Made by a program: the position numbers and the translations under genes
Shown here: in pieces, positions 1 to 7,648 of the stretch
How the letters are laid out: each line of letters begins with the position of its first letter
How positions within the stretch are numbered: position 1 is the stretch's first letter
The notes under the pieces: generated by a model
Databases searched by the model: none
What the model was told of the DNA's origin: nothing
The model's input: the letters and a program-made list of their open reading frames with translations, nothing else
IMG/VR virus record: IMGVR_UViG_3300044712_002652
Location: 1 to 34,923 of that record
Reading direction: 5' to 3' (one strand)
Origin: a virus
DNA: 34,923 bases

Positions 1-954
1 ATGTTTCAACAACAAATTGATATTACCCGGTTGGAAGTTGCGTCATCCAATTGGATGAATGATTTTCAGTTTTGGCTGCGCGAGAATGACCGCGTTGAAA
101 AAACAATCAGCGCGTATGTGCAGGATTTGCGCCATTTCAATAAATTCTTTCACCATGAGAATGCGAGTTCATTTACCCCCGATCAACTCAACGCAACCGA
201 TGTTAAGAAATATTTCGCGGAGCAGGACACGGATAAATCGGTCGCTCCCGCGAGTCGTAACCGCAGACTTTCCACGTTGCGCGTGTTGGTGCGTTGGGCT
301 GTGGAGGCGGGATTGTTGGAGTATGACCCGACTGTCTCTATAAAACGGCAGCCTGTGGAGCCAAGTCCGCGCGATAGGACGGGGAACGAAATGAAACGAT
401 TGAATGCGGCAATCAGCCAGGGATCGCACTTGAAATGCAATAGCGCAAATCATATATGGCTTGGTCTGCGGGACCGCGCAATTTGGATTTTGTTCAACAG
501 CGCGGGCTTGCGAGAAAGCGAGGTTGCGGGCTTGGATGTAACTGACCTGGATTTTTCAGCAAATGAAATCAATGTGTATGGCAAGGGCGCGAAAAAAGCG
601 ACTGTGGAAATGAGTTCTGAGGCGATGAATGAAATCGCTGAGTGGCTGAAAATGCGCGGTGTGAGTTCAAATGCGGTGATTACTGATTGGGATGGAAATC
701 GTATTACGCGCGGGCAAATTTGGCGTCGTATAAAGATGATTGGCGCGGCGGCTGGCGTGGGCGATTTGAAGCCGCATGATTTGCGACATACATACGCATT
801 TGCTTTGTCGGATGCGTTGAAGAAACAGGGGCTTCCTGAAAGCGCGATCACAAATGGCGTGCGAAAGCAACTGCGCCATGCCGATGAAAAAACAACCCGG
901 CTTTATTTTGGAATACGGGATAGCCAAATCCGCGCGGCGTTGGAGGTGATGTGA
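1..954 (+). CDS. phage-type tyrosine recombinase (integrase)
   Basis: A 317-residue site-specific tyrosine recombinase of XerC/XerD and phage-integrase type, which would integrate and excise the element. The N-terminal third (about 15-110) is a SAM-like, helical DNA-binding domain. The catalytic residues are all visible: R171 in AGLRESE, K195 in GKGAKK, H259 and R262 in HDLRHT, H293 in LRHADE and the nucleophile Y302 in TRLYFG, with the usual nine-residue step from H to Y. It lacks the extra insert of integron integrases, unlike the second recombinase at 11071-12054. It begins at the first base of the window, so a start further upstream cannot be excluded, but the length is normal for the family. 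Its stop overlaps the next start (TGATG). No attachment site can be recognised because the flank is missing. Confidence 0.93.
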   Translation: MFQQQIDITRLEVASSNWMNDFQFWLRENDRVEKTISAYVQDLRHFNKFFHHENASSFTPDQLNATDVKKYFAEQDTDKSVAPASRNRRLSTLRVLVRWAVEAGLLEYDPTVSIKRQPVEPSPRDRTGNEMKRLNAAISQGSHLKCNSANHIWLGLRDRAIWILFNSAGLRESEVAGLDVTDLDFSANEINVYGKGAKKATVEMSSEAMNEIAEWLKMRGVSSNAVITDWDGNRITRGQIWRRIKMIGAAAGVGDLKPHDLRHTYAFALSDALKKQGLPESAITNGVRKQLRHADEKTTRLYFGIRDSQIRAALEVM

Positions 955-1253
955 TGGAACAGAAACTTGAAGAAATGACCATGAATGATTTGCTGAAAGC
1001 GATCCGCGTGCAGAGCCAAGTTACTGCGAAGGCGCAGGAAGCGATTGTCGAAGAATTTGAGCGGCGCGTGAGGATGTTGAATATAGGCAAAAAACAGATT
1101 GTGGGAAGGGTTGCCGAACTCAATGCAGACGAGCGATTAGGCTACCCGCCTGCGGATGTGTTTTCCAATGCTCCGCTTGCGCTTGTGCAAGTGCAATTGG
1201 AAACAGAAGTGCGGGCGTTGAAATGGGTTTTGAAAGTTTTGGAGAGTGAATAA
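954..1253 (+). CDS. hypothetical small helical protein
   Basis: A 99-residue protein of unknown function, rich in charged residues and predicted to be mostly helical. I see no catalytic motif, signal peptide or membrane segment. The start is the ATG at 954, which overlaps the integrase stop as TGATG and lies seven bases after a GGAGG ribosome site. The GTG at 951 is only four bases from that site and is less likely. Translational coupling to the integrase suggests a shared transcript and possibly a role in the integration or early module, but nothing in the sequence proves it. Confidence 0.72.
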   Translation: MEQKLEEMTMNDLLKAIRVQSQVTAKAQEAIVEEFERRVRMLNIGKKQIVGRVAELNADERLGYPPADVFSNAPLALVQVQLETEVRALKWVLKVLESE

Positions 1254-1273
1254 TAAACCTCAAAGACCGCTTT

Positions 1274-1390
1274 ATGGAATGGTATTTATCGCGGCTTGAC
1301 CGCGTGATGGATTTTGTCACATTCGGGCTGTGGGAACAGATCCGCGGCGAGGTGACGTGGAACGAAATCAAAATCAAAGGAGAACGATAG
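1274..1390 (+). CDS. possible small protein, 38 residues
   Basis: A short open frame encodes 38 residues starting MEWYLSRLDRVMDF and rich in Trp, Leu and charged residues. It fills the gap between two genes, and its TAG stop overlaps the next GTG start as TAGTG, a coupling typical of packed phage operons. The ribosome site before ATG 1274 is weak. No family is recognised. The fit to the gap and the tight overlap favour a real gene, but it could be chance. Confidence 0.4.
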   Translation: MEWYLSRLDRVMDFVTFGLWEQIRGEVTWNEIKIKGER

Positions 1391-1944
1391 TGAATAATTT
1401 ATATCCAGTCAAATGTCCGTTTTGTTCTGAGGTAATCGAATCAGTGCTTGGAAAGTCGTCCTGTGCAAATTGCGAAAGGGGTATCACCGTTGTTGAAATT
1501 AAAAACGGTGAAAAAGATTTGCGCTATACAACGCTTGAAGCATTACAGAATAATTGGAAAGCCGATCCGAATTGGGATATTGAGAAAACGGAAGGCTTCG
1601 AGGCATACCGTGATGAGTTGTCGGCTTGGCGCAAGACTTATGAATTAGAGTGCGATTTGAGAGAAAAGAAACGCAAACATAAAAGAGCGTACTTTATGCG
1701 CGAACAAACTGGCGTCAAGAATTTCGATATCGCCTTGGCGTTGCACACGTTCAACGAAATCGAGCATGAAGTCTCTGCGCAAGACCGCTATATTGGCGAA
1801 TTTGATAACGTAGCGAATCAAGTGAAAGTTGAATTAATGCAAGCGCAAATCCGCGCTACGTTATTGCTTGCGGCGCAGGTCGAACGTGTGGCGGATGAGT
1901 TGAAAGAGATGCGCCTGCATGGTTTGATTGTCGGTCAGGCGTAA
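1390..1944 (+). CDS. zinc-ribbon protein of unknown function
   Basis: A 184-residue protein. The N-terminus carries two CxxC knuckles, CPFC near residue 9 and CANC near residue 24, spaced as in a small zinc ribbon. The remainder is highly charged and helical, with a likely coiled coil towards the C-terminus (about 130-175). The GTG at 1390 is chosen because AAAGGAG lies just upstream and the frame reads directly into the zinc ribbon. An in-frame ATG at 1330 lacks this context and would add 20 residues that overlap the small ORF before it. Zinc ribbons of this type bind nucleic acid or protein partners; which applies here is unknown. Confidence 0.78.
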   Translation: MNNLYPVKCPFCSEVIESVLGKSSCANCERGITVVEIKNGEKDLRYTTLEALQNNWKADPNWDIEKTEGFEAYRDELSAWRKTYELECDLREKKRKHKRAYFMREQTGVKNFDIALALHTFNEIEHEVSAQDRYIGEFDNVANQVKVELMQAQIRATLLLAAQVERVADELKEMRLHGLIVGQA

Positions 1945-1947
1945 TCA

Positions 1948-2247
1948 ATGGGCAAGCGCGTCGAGTTGGTCACGCAGTTCAAGGCGGCGTATGTTCCACT
2001 CCCGCCAGAAATGGTGGAGGCTCGGCGCGCGGGACTACTGCTGCTATTGCAATGGATTGACGAGGACATAAAAAATGAGCATACGAGATTTGATAGTGAT
2101 TGTCGTGGCAGTGGAATTCGGTCTTCATTATTTCAACTGGCGAATGCTCCTCGGAAAGAAACTTCCGCGCCTGGGCGCTTATACGCTTGGTTTATTGGGC
2201 ATGATGGTTCCGCTGTCCGCGTGGCTTATAGACCGCAACGAGATTGA
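1948..2247 (+). CDS. hypothetical protein, doubtful C-terminal half
   Basis: An open frame of 99 residues begins MGKRVELVTQFKAAYVPLPP. The first 42 or so residues look like a normal phage protein, with a VPLPPEM stretch and an amphipathic LLLLLQWIDEDI helix. From about 2075 the frame lies wholly under the next gene, in another reading frame, and the residues become irregular. Either the gene is real and overlaps its neighbour by 173 bases, or an indel has fused a shorter protein to noise. The ribosome site before ATG 1948 is weak. No family is recognised. Confidence 0.4.
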   Translation: MGKRVELVTQFKAAYVPLPPEMVEARRAGLLLLLQWIDEDIKNEHTRFDSDCRGSGIRSSLFQLANAPRKETSAPGRLYAWFIGHDGSAVRVAYRPQRD

Positions 2248-2416
2248 GATATTCCAAACGTTATGGGCAGTGATATGCGCGGCTGGTTTGACGGTGTTCG
2301 CGCTATATGGTCTTGACCATTATCTTGAGATGCAAAAGCAGAACGTGGAAGCGGATCAACGCGAACAGGCTATGAGCGCAATCATAAAGGACAAGGCAAA
2401 TGAGCCGGGCAAATAA
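2075..2416 (+). CDS. small multi-pass membrane protein
   Basis: A 113-residue protein with about three hydrophobic segments: residues 5-22 near the N-terminus, 35-55 (LGAYTLGLLGMMVPLSAWLI) and 62-82 (TLWAVICAAGLTVFALYGLD). A charged, helical tail of about 30 residues follows. It is therefore probably an inner-membrane protein with a cytoplasmic tail. The start ATG 2075 has a clear GAGGA site eight bases upstream. Holins can look like this, but no lysis gene is nearby, so the role is left open. It overlaps the doubtful upstream frame and the next gene by 17 bases. Confidence 0.7.
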   Translation: MSIRDLIVIVVAVEFGLHYFNWRMLLGKKLPRLGAYTLGLLGMMVPLSAWLIDRNEIEIFQTLWAVICAAGLTVFALYGLDHYLEMQKQNVEADQREQAMSAIIKDKANEPGK

Positions 2417-2642
2417 ACGCGATACTGAGATACGCGCCGCGCTTGAAACCATCAGCGCCGAGGTGGCTGTAACACGCAAGATGATGATTGTCACCAGGCT
2501 ACGAGTGGAGCAGGCAAGGGATCGCACTGGATTGGACGCGCTGTTATGCCCAGCGCTTGACGAGATAGACGAGGTAAACAAGGCGGTCACGATGATTGGA
2601 CAGCAGGTCAGCGTGGCGTTGCGCAAGTTGGAGCAAGGTTGA
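2400..2642 (+). CDS. hypothetical small helical protein
   Basis: An 80-residue, soluble, strongly helical protein with heptad-like spacing of Ile, Leu and Val, so a short coiled coil is likely. AAGGA lies about ten bases before ATG 2400, which overlaps the end of the membrane protein by 17 bases. It closes the first block of small genes. No family is recognised and no catalytic residue is seen. Confidence 0.65.
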   Translation: MSRANKRDTEIRAALETISAEVAVTRKMMIVTRLRVEQARDRTGLDALLCPALDEIDEVNKAVTMIGQQVSVALRKLEQG

Positions 2643-2758
2643 TGGCGCGGCTAACGGTTTATTGCAGTAGTAGTAAGAATCGCATAATACCCATTTTGAG
2701 TGCGTTTCGCTGGGTGGGCGCGGGGTGCGTAGAAAACGGTTTATGGCGGTCAAAAAGG

Positions 2759-2787
2759 ATGCGACATAACATGGGGTTATGTCGCAT
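2759..2787 (+). repeat. perfect 12-bp inverted repeat, bidirectional hairpin
   Basis: ATGCGACATAAC (2759-2770) and GTTATGTCGCAT (2776-2787) are perfect complements around a 5-base loop. An A-run precedes it, so on the minus strand the hairpin would be followed by CCTTTTT and could end transcription. On the plus strand no T-run follows directly. It could also be a protein-binding palindrome near the replication gene. Confidence 0.7.
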
Positions 2788-2833
2788 GGGATGGGTAGGG
2801 GGTGGGGATGGGGGTGGTTTACTTCTTTTTTTT
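2788..2833 (+). other. G-quadruplex-like run followed by T8
   Basis: Five runs of at least three G (2788-2790, 2793-2795, 2798-2802, 2804-2807, 2810-2814) are separated by only one or two bases, which fits the standard G-quadruplex pattern. A run of eight T follows at 2826-2833. The block lies directly after the hairpin at 2759-2787 and about 100 bases before the primase-helicase start. Together these fill the 296-base gap 2643-2938, where I see no credible gene. Confidence 0.6.
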
Positions 2834-2938
2834 GGGGTGGGGGGATCGGTAAGTGGCTGAAAAATTCTGAGCAGGTTTGTAGAAATGCTCAAAAATGAAC
2901 GGACGGTTTGAAAAATTTTGTATGTTTGGACGGTGAAA

Positions 2939-5900
2939 ATGACGGTCAATTATGAACAATTCATTGAGGATGTGCGGAACGCGAATCCGATTGAGGATGT
3001 GATCCAGAGCGCGGAGTTTGGGGGCGTGCAACTGGAGCGGGGATCGCATTTGTTGACGGCGACGCACCATGATAGTTTGAAGGTCAGCATTGATTATCAA
3101 AATTATCATTGGTATTCCAAAGAGGGAAGTGAGAAATTTTGGAAAGGCGACGTATACGCATGGGTGCAGATGCAATGCGGCTGTGATTTCATGGAAGCGT
3201 TGCGGAGACTGGCTGCTCGGGCGCGGATGGAGATGCCGCGCCTGGATGAAGAGACGAAGATTAAGTTTGCGGCAGTACGTTTGACTGAGGACGCTTTTAG
3301 CGTTGCGACGAAGATTTTTGCGGAATGGCTTTGGAAAGACGAGGCGGCTCTGGCTTACACACGCGGGCGCGGCTGGATGGATGAAGTGATTTGTTTATCC
3401 GTTACCGCTGATGAAGCATTACGAGAAAACGCGCCTTATAAATTTTTACCTGAAACCATGAAGGCAGCTGAAAAATTAGTCAAAGAGGGGAGCGGGTTTG
3501 TAGTTATTGCAAGTGGAGCAGGGTTGGGGTTTGCTGGGCGCGGGACGCCGCAAGAATATGAACAGATGAGGAACGCGCTTGCTGCTGCTATTGATATTCA
3601 TTCACCGGCGGCGGTGGCTTTGCTTGGGCTACGCGGCGGGGTGAAGGCATGGGGCGAGGCGCGCGGGATTGACGTTTCTAAATGGGTGGAGAAGGACAGA
3701 ATTCCATCCATGTTGGGATGGGCTAATAATTGCGGATTGATTTATCCGTTTGTCGAGCGCGGAAAAACCGTGACATTCACGCGCAGAAATTTGTTATGGG
3801 GTGAAGATGGGAAGATTGTTGGAAACGATGAATGGAAAAGTTATAACCTGCCGAAAGAGTTAATGGGCGGGATGCGGTTATATCGTAACCGCGTATGGTC
3901 AAAGCATACGGAACGAGAAATATTTGTCGAGGGTCCCGCGTGCGCGGTGACTTTCCTGCAATGGGAAATGCAGCGAAAAGCGCTGCTGAAAAAATATCGG
4001 GATGAGAAAAAAGACGCGCCGATTTGGTTGGAATCCATGCCGGAAATGTCTGCTACTGCTATCAATGGGAAGGAGTGGCACGGCTGGGCGGATGAAATCG
4101 GGAAGGAAACAAAGGCTGAGGATGGTCACGAGTCAAGTTTTATCGGCTTTGACAGCGATAAAGCGGGGAAGTCGCCATTGAAGGGCGAGCGTGGAAATGA
4201 GTTTGAGTTGGCTGAGAAGGTCGGAGCGTTGACGCGCGTGTTGGAGTTTCCCGAAAAGGACGCGAATGATTGGTTGAAATGGATGGTCAAGAGCGGCATA
4301 TCGGTGGAAGACCAATTGGAATTAGTAAATCAACAATTGGGAAACGCGAAGCCGATGGCGATCCATGCGGCGCGGTGGATGGGGGAACAGCGGAATGAAG
4401 ACCAATTGAAGAAAGCGGCGGTGCGCGTGGCGCGGATTTTGAATTCGCTGAATGGGGTGGATGTGCAATTTTATATGAAGGATTTATTGAAGGCGCTGGC
4501 TCCGCTGGTTGGGGATGACGGGCAAAAACTTTATGGAACAAAGCGCGACGTTGACCAGTGGCTCGGCAAGGTGAAGAAGGAAGAAAAGGGGAACGGGAAA
4601 AAAGAAGATAACGTTGAGTATAGTTTCGGCGGGCGCAAGGGGAAGTGGCTTCTGGAATATTGCTATAACCCTGAGACCGTGAAGGCGCATTGGGCATACC
4701 GCGACCCGGATGGGAACGTGGATGAAAAAGACGAGGTGCTGATTGATGGGATTATCCAGCGCCCCAACCCGCCTGAGCAAAATAAGATGATTACCGGCGG
4801 ATCCATTTTGTTTCCGTCTGGTTTGGCGCGAAATAAAGACGGAAGTATTGACCGAAAATCAACGAAAGAAATTGTAAATAAAATGTCTTCTGAATTCCGA
4901 TTAGATTACATTTTCGAGGAGCATAAATGGTCAATCCTTTCCGCGTATTGGGTGATGGGAACGTGGGCTTACGATAATTTCCATGAATTGGTCTATCTGC
5001 GGATGGTGGGCGATGCGGGCGCGGGGAAGTCTGCGCTGCTGAATTTGTTGATGTGGACGAGTTATCGCGCGATCAAAATGAGCGGCGCGGACAGTGATGC
5101 TACATTTTTTCGCATTGCGGATGAATGCCAGGGAGCCATGTTTTTTGAAGAGGCTGATTTTGACGAAAAAACGGGACCGGAAAACCCAAAAATAAAATTT
5201 ATAAATTTGGGCGCGTTCGACGGGAATCCAATTTATCGTTTGGAGGAGTATTACAAGCCAGACGGCACAAAGGGCTGGCGGGCGACTCCATACAATACGT
5301 ATTGTCCAAAGGCTTTTGCGATGCGCGGCGATTTTATGGATAATGCGGTGGCTTCGCGCTCGATCACCATTAAATTGACCGCGGCTGAGACATCCACCAT
5401 GAAAGAAAATAATATTTCATGGCGAATGACCGACGAGATGAAGCGAAAACTTTTACACCTGCGCAATTTATGTTTGACGTGGCGGCTGTATGAATATTCC
5501 TTCGAGGAGCGCGAGTTGGGATGGGATTTGATTGATACAGATATTCCGATGCGATTGAATCAGGTGACTGCGCCGTTGAAATCTTTAGCGAAAAATATCG
5601 ACGGCAGCAAGGATGAAGAATTTCTGAATCAAATGGAGGTTTTACTGCGCGAGCATTACCAAGATTTGATCGGGGACGCTTCAATTTCATGGCAGGCGCG
5701 AACGGCTGAAGCGTTGTGGAAGATTTATACGCTTTCGGATTTACAAGAGCGCATGGATATTGCAAATGACGGCTCGATATTGATTAAGGTTGGAGATGTG
5801 ACTGCCATCGTGAATAATATCGCGGACGAGATGAACGATGAGGGGTCTGATCTGCGCGTGCAAAAAGTGGAATATGAAACCATCAAGGGCGCGGATGGGG

Positions 5901-6238
5901 AGGAGAAGACGATTGAAAAGAAGCGCCATAAGAAAGAATTCGAGAAAGGCGCGCAGAGCATTGGTCATATTTTGCGGAAGGATTTTCAGTTGGAGTTCCC
6001 ACCACGCAGCGGGACTAAAGGCTATCGTGTGAAATGGGACGACGCGAAGATGACGGCAATTGGGAAGAAATACGGATGCCTGCCTGCGACAGATGTGATT
6101 GAAAAGGCAAAACAGGCTCTGGCTGGGCGGCGGGGCGGGATGCCAGAGAAAAAGAAACCTGAACAGGCGCAGATGACGACGGTCTTGGGGAGACCGATGT
6201 ATAAAAACGAGGCTGGGGAGTGGGTGGAAGGGGAGTGA
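2939..6238 (+). CDS. primase-helicase fusion protein
   Basis: A 1099-residue replication protein. Residues 1-100 resemble the CHC2 zinc-finger region of DnaG-type primases in layout (HWYSKEGSEKFWKGDVYAWV corresponds to the usual YHCFGCGxGGDV stretch), but the zinc-binding cysteines are missing. A Toprim-like middle follows: EIFVEGPACAVT, then GFDSDKAG with its D-x-D pair, then KDANDWLKW. The C-terminal half is an SF3/DUF3987-like or DUF927-like ATPase with Walker A GDAGAGKS at about 691-698, Walker B-like AMFFEEADFDE and a possible arginine finger in ASRSITIKL. It would unwind the template and make primers for the phage's own replication. ATG 2939 is preferred; earlier in-frame starts have no ribosome site. 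Candidate origin sequences lie on both sides. Confidence 0.85.
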   Translation: MTVNYEQFIEDVRNANPIEDVIQSAEFGGVQLERGSHLLTATHHDSLKVSIDYQNYHWYSKEGSEKFWKGDVYAWVQMQCGCDFMEALRRLAARARMEMPRLDEETKIKFAAVRLTEDAFSVATKIFAEWLWKDEAALAYTRGRGWMDEVICLSVTADEALRENAPYKFLPETMKAAEKLVKEGSGFVVIASGAGLGFAGRGTPQEYEQMRNALAAAIDIHSPAAVALLGLRGGVKAWGEARGIDVSKWVEKDRIPSMLGWANNCGLIYPFVERGKTVTFTRRNLLWGEDGKIVGNDEWKSYNLPKELMGGMRLYRNRVWSKHTEREIFVEGPACAVTFLQWEMQRKALLKKYRDEKKDAPIWLESMPEMSATAINGKEWHGWADEIGKETKAEDGHESSFIGFDSDKAGKSPLKGERGNEFELAEKVGALTRVLEFPEKDANDWLKWMVKSGISVEDQLELVNQQLGNAKPMAIHAARWMGEQRNEDQLKKAAVRVARILNSLNGVDVQFYMKDLLKALAPLVGDDGQKLYGTKRDVDQWLGKVKKEEKGNGKKEDNVEYSFGGRKGKWLLEYCYNPETVKAHWAYRDPDGNVDEKDEVLIDGIIQRPNPPEQNKMITGGSILFPSGLARNKDGSIDRKSTKEIVNKMSSEFRLDYIFEEHKWSILSAYWVMGTWAYDNFHELVYLRMVGDAGAGKSALLNLLMWTSYRAIKMSGADSDATFFRIADECQGAMFFEEADFDEKTGPENPKIKFINLGAFDGNPIYRLEEYYKPDGTKGWRATPYNTYCPKAFAMRGDFMDNAVASRSITIKLTAAETSTMKENNISWRMTDEMKRKLLHLRNLCLTWRLYEYSFEERELGWDLIDTDIPMRLNQVTAPLKSLAKNIDGSKDEEFLNQMEVLLREHYQDLIGDASISWQARTAEALWKIYTLSDLQERMDIANDGSILIKVGDVTAIVNNIADEMNDEGSDLRVQKVEYETIKGADGEEKTIEKKRHKKEFEKGAQSIGHILRKDFQLEFPPRSGTKGYRVKWDDAKMTAIGKKYGCLPATDVIEKAKQALAGRRGGMPEKKKPEQAQMTTVLGRPMYKNEAGEWVEGE

Positions 6239-6515
6239 ACAGATGAACAGTTTAGCCCGCTGGCGACAAAAACAATTTTGTTTTGTCGCGGGACGCAAAA
6301 AGTGTTCATCTGTTCATTTGGGCGCGATTCTGGGCGTTTTTGGGCGTTTTTTCGCTATTTTTACTGAAAAAGCCTTGTTTAGTTCGTTAGTTAGTTAGTG
6401 TATAGATGATGATGGATGAATATATATAGGTTAGTATGCGCGATTTTGCGCTGTATCAAGTGAACAGATGAACAGTTGTTTTTTGAAGTGTTCACTGCAT
6501 TTGCTAAAGTGTTCA
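6234..6515. repeat. iteron-like cluster of TGAACA hexamers (candidate origin or centromere)
   Basis: TGAACA or its complement occurs eight times: + strand at 6236, 6244, 6461 and 6469; - strand at 6303, 6311, 6489 and 6510. The first and second + pairs belong to an exact 19-base direct repeat, AGTGAACAGATGAACAGTT (6234-6252 and 6459-6477). Paired hexamers are eight bases apart; the last two are 21 bases apart, two helical turns. An AT-rich stretch with GTTAG repeats and TATATATA lies between the two repeats. This fills most of the 365-base gap 6239-6603, which has no credible gene. Such layouts are known from iteron origins and from partition centromeres. Confidence 0.7.
6236..6316. repeat. 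nested inverted repeats (14-bp outer, 9-bp inner)
   Basis: TGAACAGATGAACA at 6236-6249 is perfectly complementary to TGTTCATCTGTTCA at 6303-6316. Nested inside, GCGACAAAA (6263-6271) pairs with TTTTGTCGC (6281-6289). The outer left arm includes the stop codon of the primase-helicase. Two copies of the decamer TGGGCGTTTT follow in tandem at 6331-6350. The structure could be a cruciform, a dimer-binding operator or an RNA hairpin at the end of the replication transcript; no T-run follows the outer stem. Confidence 0.75.
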
Positions 6516-6603
6516 TTAAATAATTTACCCGCCTATCATGGTGGAGTGTCTAGGTCAACCACGACCGGCGGGCGAGTGAAAGTATATCAAAAAAGGAGTG
6601 TCT

Positions 6604-7623
6604 ATGAGCAAGTTACAGGTTACAAGTTACAGGTTGCAGGTTTTGTTGGCGGTTAGTTTGGTTTTGACCAGCTGTGCGGATATGCGAGCGCGGGCGGCGC
6701 AGGATGGGTTGTCTGGTGTGACGGCTTCTCCAGTGGCGACGGGGACTCCTACGGTTGGCTGGCAGGCGACTGCGCAAGCAGCGCAAGCAACGGCGGATGA
6801 GGCACGGCGGGTGAATGCGGCGGCGACTGCCGAACATGAGCGTTATTTGGGGATTGCCATCGAGGGCACAAAAAGCGCGAATGAGTTGGAGTTGGCGCGG
6901 GTGTGGCAGACGGCGACATTTGCGCCCACGTCTATTCCGCTGACTGCAACGGCTCAGGCGAACCACGACCAGCAAATCCTTGCCGAACAGCGATTGATTT
7001 ACACAAAGATTACGCAAACGGCTGAGGCTCCGCGCAGGTTGATCGAGATGAAGGTTGCCGAGGTGTATGACGCGCGGGTAGATTTTTATTTGCGGATGTT
7101 TGCGTATGGCGCGGTCGGATTCTTTTTGATTGCCATTCCGCTTGTCTTCTTTGTGGCAAAGAGGACTCCGCCGGTAATTATCCGCGAGGTGGAAAAGCCT
7201 GCGCCGATGATGATGGTGAACCAGGGTGAAACGGTGATTCATTTGCGCGATGAAAATGATGGATTTGTATCCATGCGGCGGGTGGTGGCGCCTTGTTCGG
7301 CAGGGATGTTGACTGAATTTGCTGAAGGGATCATTTCAGGCGATAAGACCACTTCTTACGAATATTGGGCGCGCGTTCCGTGGTCGCATAAAAAATATTC
7401 CGCGTTTCGCGCCTGGCTTACCGATAAAAAAATAAATTATGCAATTTTGAGCGACAGCACAGGAGAAATTACTATCAACGAAGATGGAAAGAAGTTCTTA
7501 CGCGGATGGCTGGAGACGCGCCAATTGCCCGCGCAGATGGATTTTGGTCTTGAGGATGATGACGCAGAATTGCCGGTGATTATCCCCAGCGCGACAGATA
7601 AATTGACAGCAGTGAATTCATAA
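6604..7623 (+). CDS. putative lipoprotein with internal membrane segment
   Basis: A 339-residue protein. The N-terminus is a hydrophobic signal ending in a lipobox-like LVLTSC, so it may be lipid-anchored. Residues 30-150 are rich in Ala and Thr and largely helical. A membrane segment follows at about 166-186 (YGAVGFFLIAIPLVFFVA), and the C-terminal 130 residues look like a folded domain, probably cytoplasmic. The start ATG 6604 has AAGGAG five bases upstream. The signal peptide is encoded by a 14-base tandem repeat (6611-6638). It stands between the iteron region and the actin-like gene, so a role as membrane anchor in partition or phage positioning is possible. No family is recognised. Confidence 0.72.
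   Translation: MSKLQVTSYRLQVLLAVSLVLTSCADMRARAAQDGLSGVTASPVATGTPTVGWQATAQAAQATADEARRVNAAATAEHERYLGIAIEGTKSANELELARVWQTATFAPTSIPLTATAQANHDQQILAEQRLIYTKITQTAEAPRRLIEMKVAEVYDARVDFYLRMFAYGAVGFFLIAIPLVFFVAKRTPPVIIREVEKPAPMMMVNQGETVIHLRDENDGFVSMRRVVAPCSAGMLTEFAEGIISGDKTTSYEYWARVPWSHKKYSAFRAWLTDKKINYAILSDSTGEITINEDGKKFLRGWLETRQLPAQMDFGLEDDDAELPVIIPSATDKLTAVNS
6611..6638 (+). repeat. 14-base tandem repeat inside signal peptide
   Basis: AGTTACAGGTTACA is followed at once by AGTTACAGGTTGCA (13 of 14 bases the same) and then by GGTT. Similar GTTACAGGTT tandem tracts are scattered as non-coding repeats in many bacterial genomes. Here the tract encodes the n-region of a signal peptide, KLQVTSYRLQV. Confidence 0.7.
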
Positions 7624-7648
7624 ACAAAAATAAAGGAGAATAAATAAC

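Noticed and set aside
1-954. Whether the first recombinase is also an integron integrase
   Set aside because: It lacks the IntI-specific insert before the HxxR box and looks like an ordinary phage or Xer-type integrase.
2642-2860. Open frame of about 72 residues after the small helical gene
   Set aside because: It overlaps the previous stop as TGATG, but it runs through the hairpin and the G-rich block and ends in low-complexity Gly-rich sequence. I treat it as chance.
6234-6515. CRISPR array at the repeated TGAACA sites
   Set aside because: The repeats are short, occur in both directions and are unevenly spaced, without spacers of constant length. No CRISPR array was seen anywhere in the window.
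6468-6656. 62-residue open frame before the lipoprotein
   Set aside because: It consists of iteron sequence and the GTTACAGG tandem repeat in another frame, and it overlaps a better supported gene.
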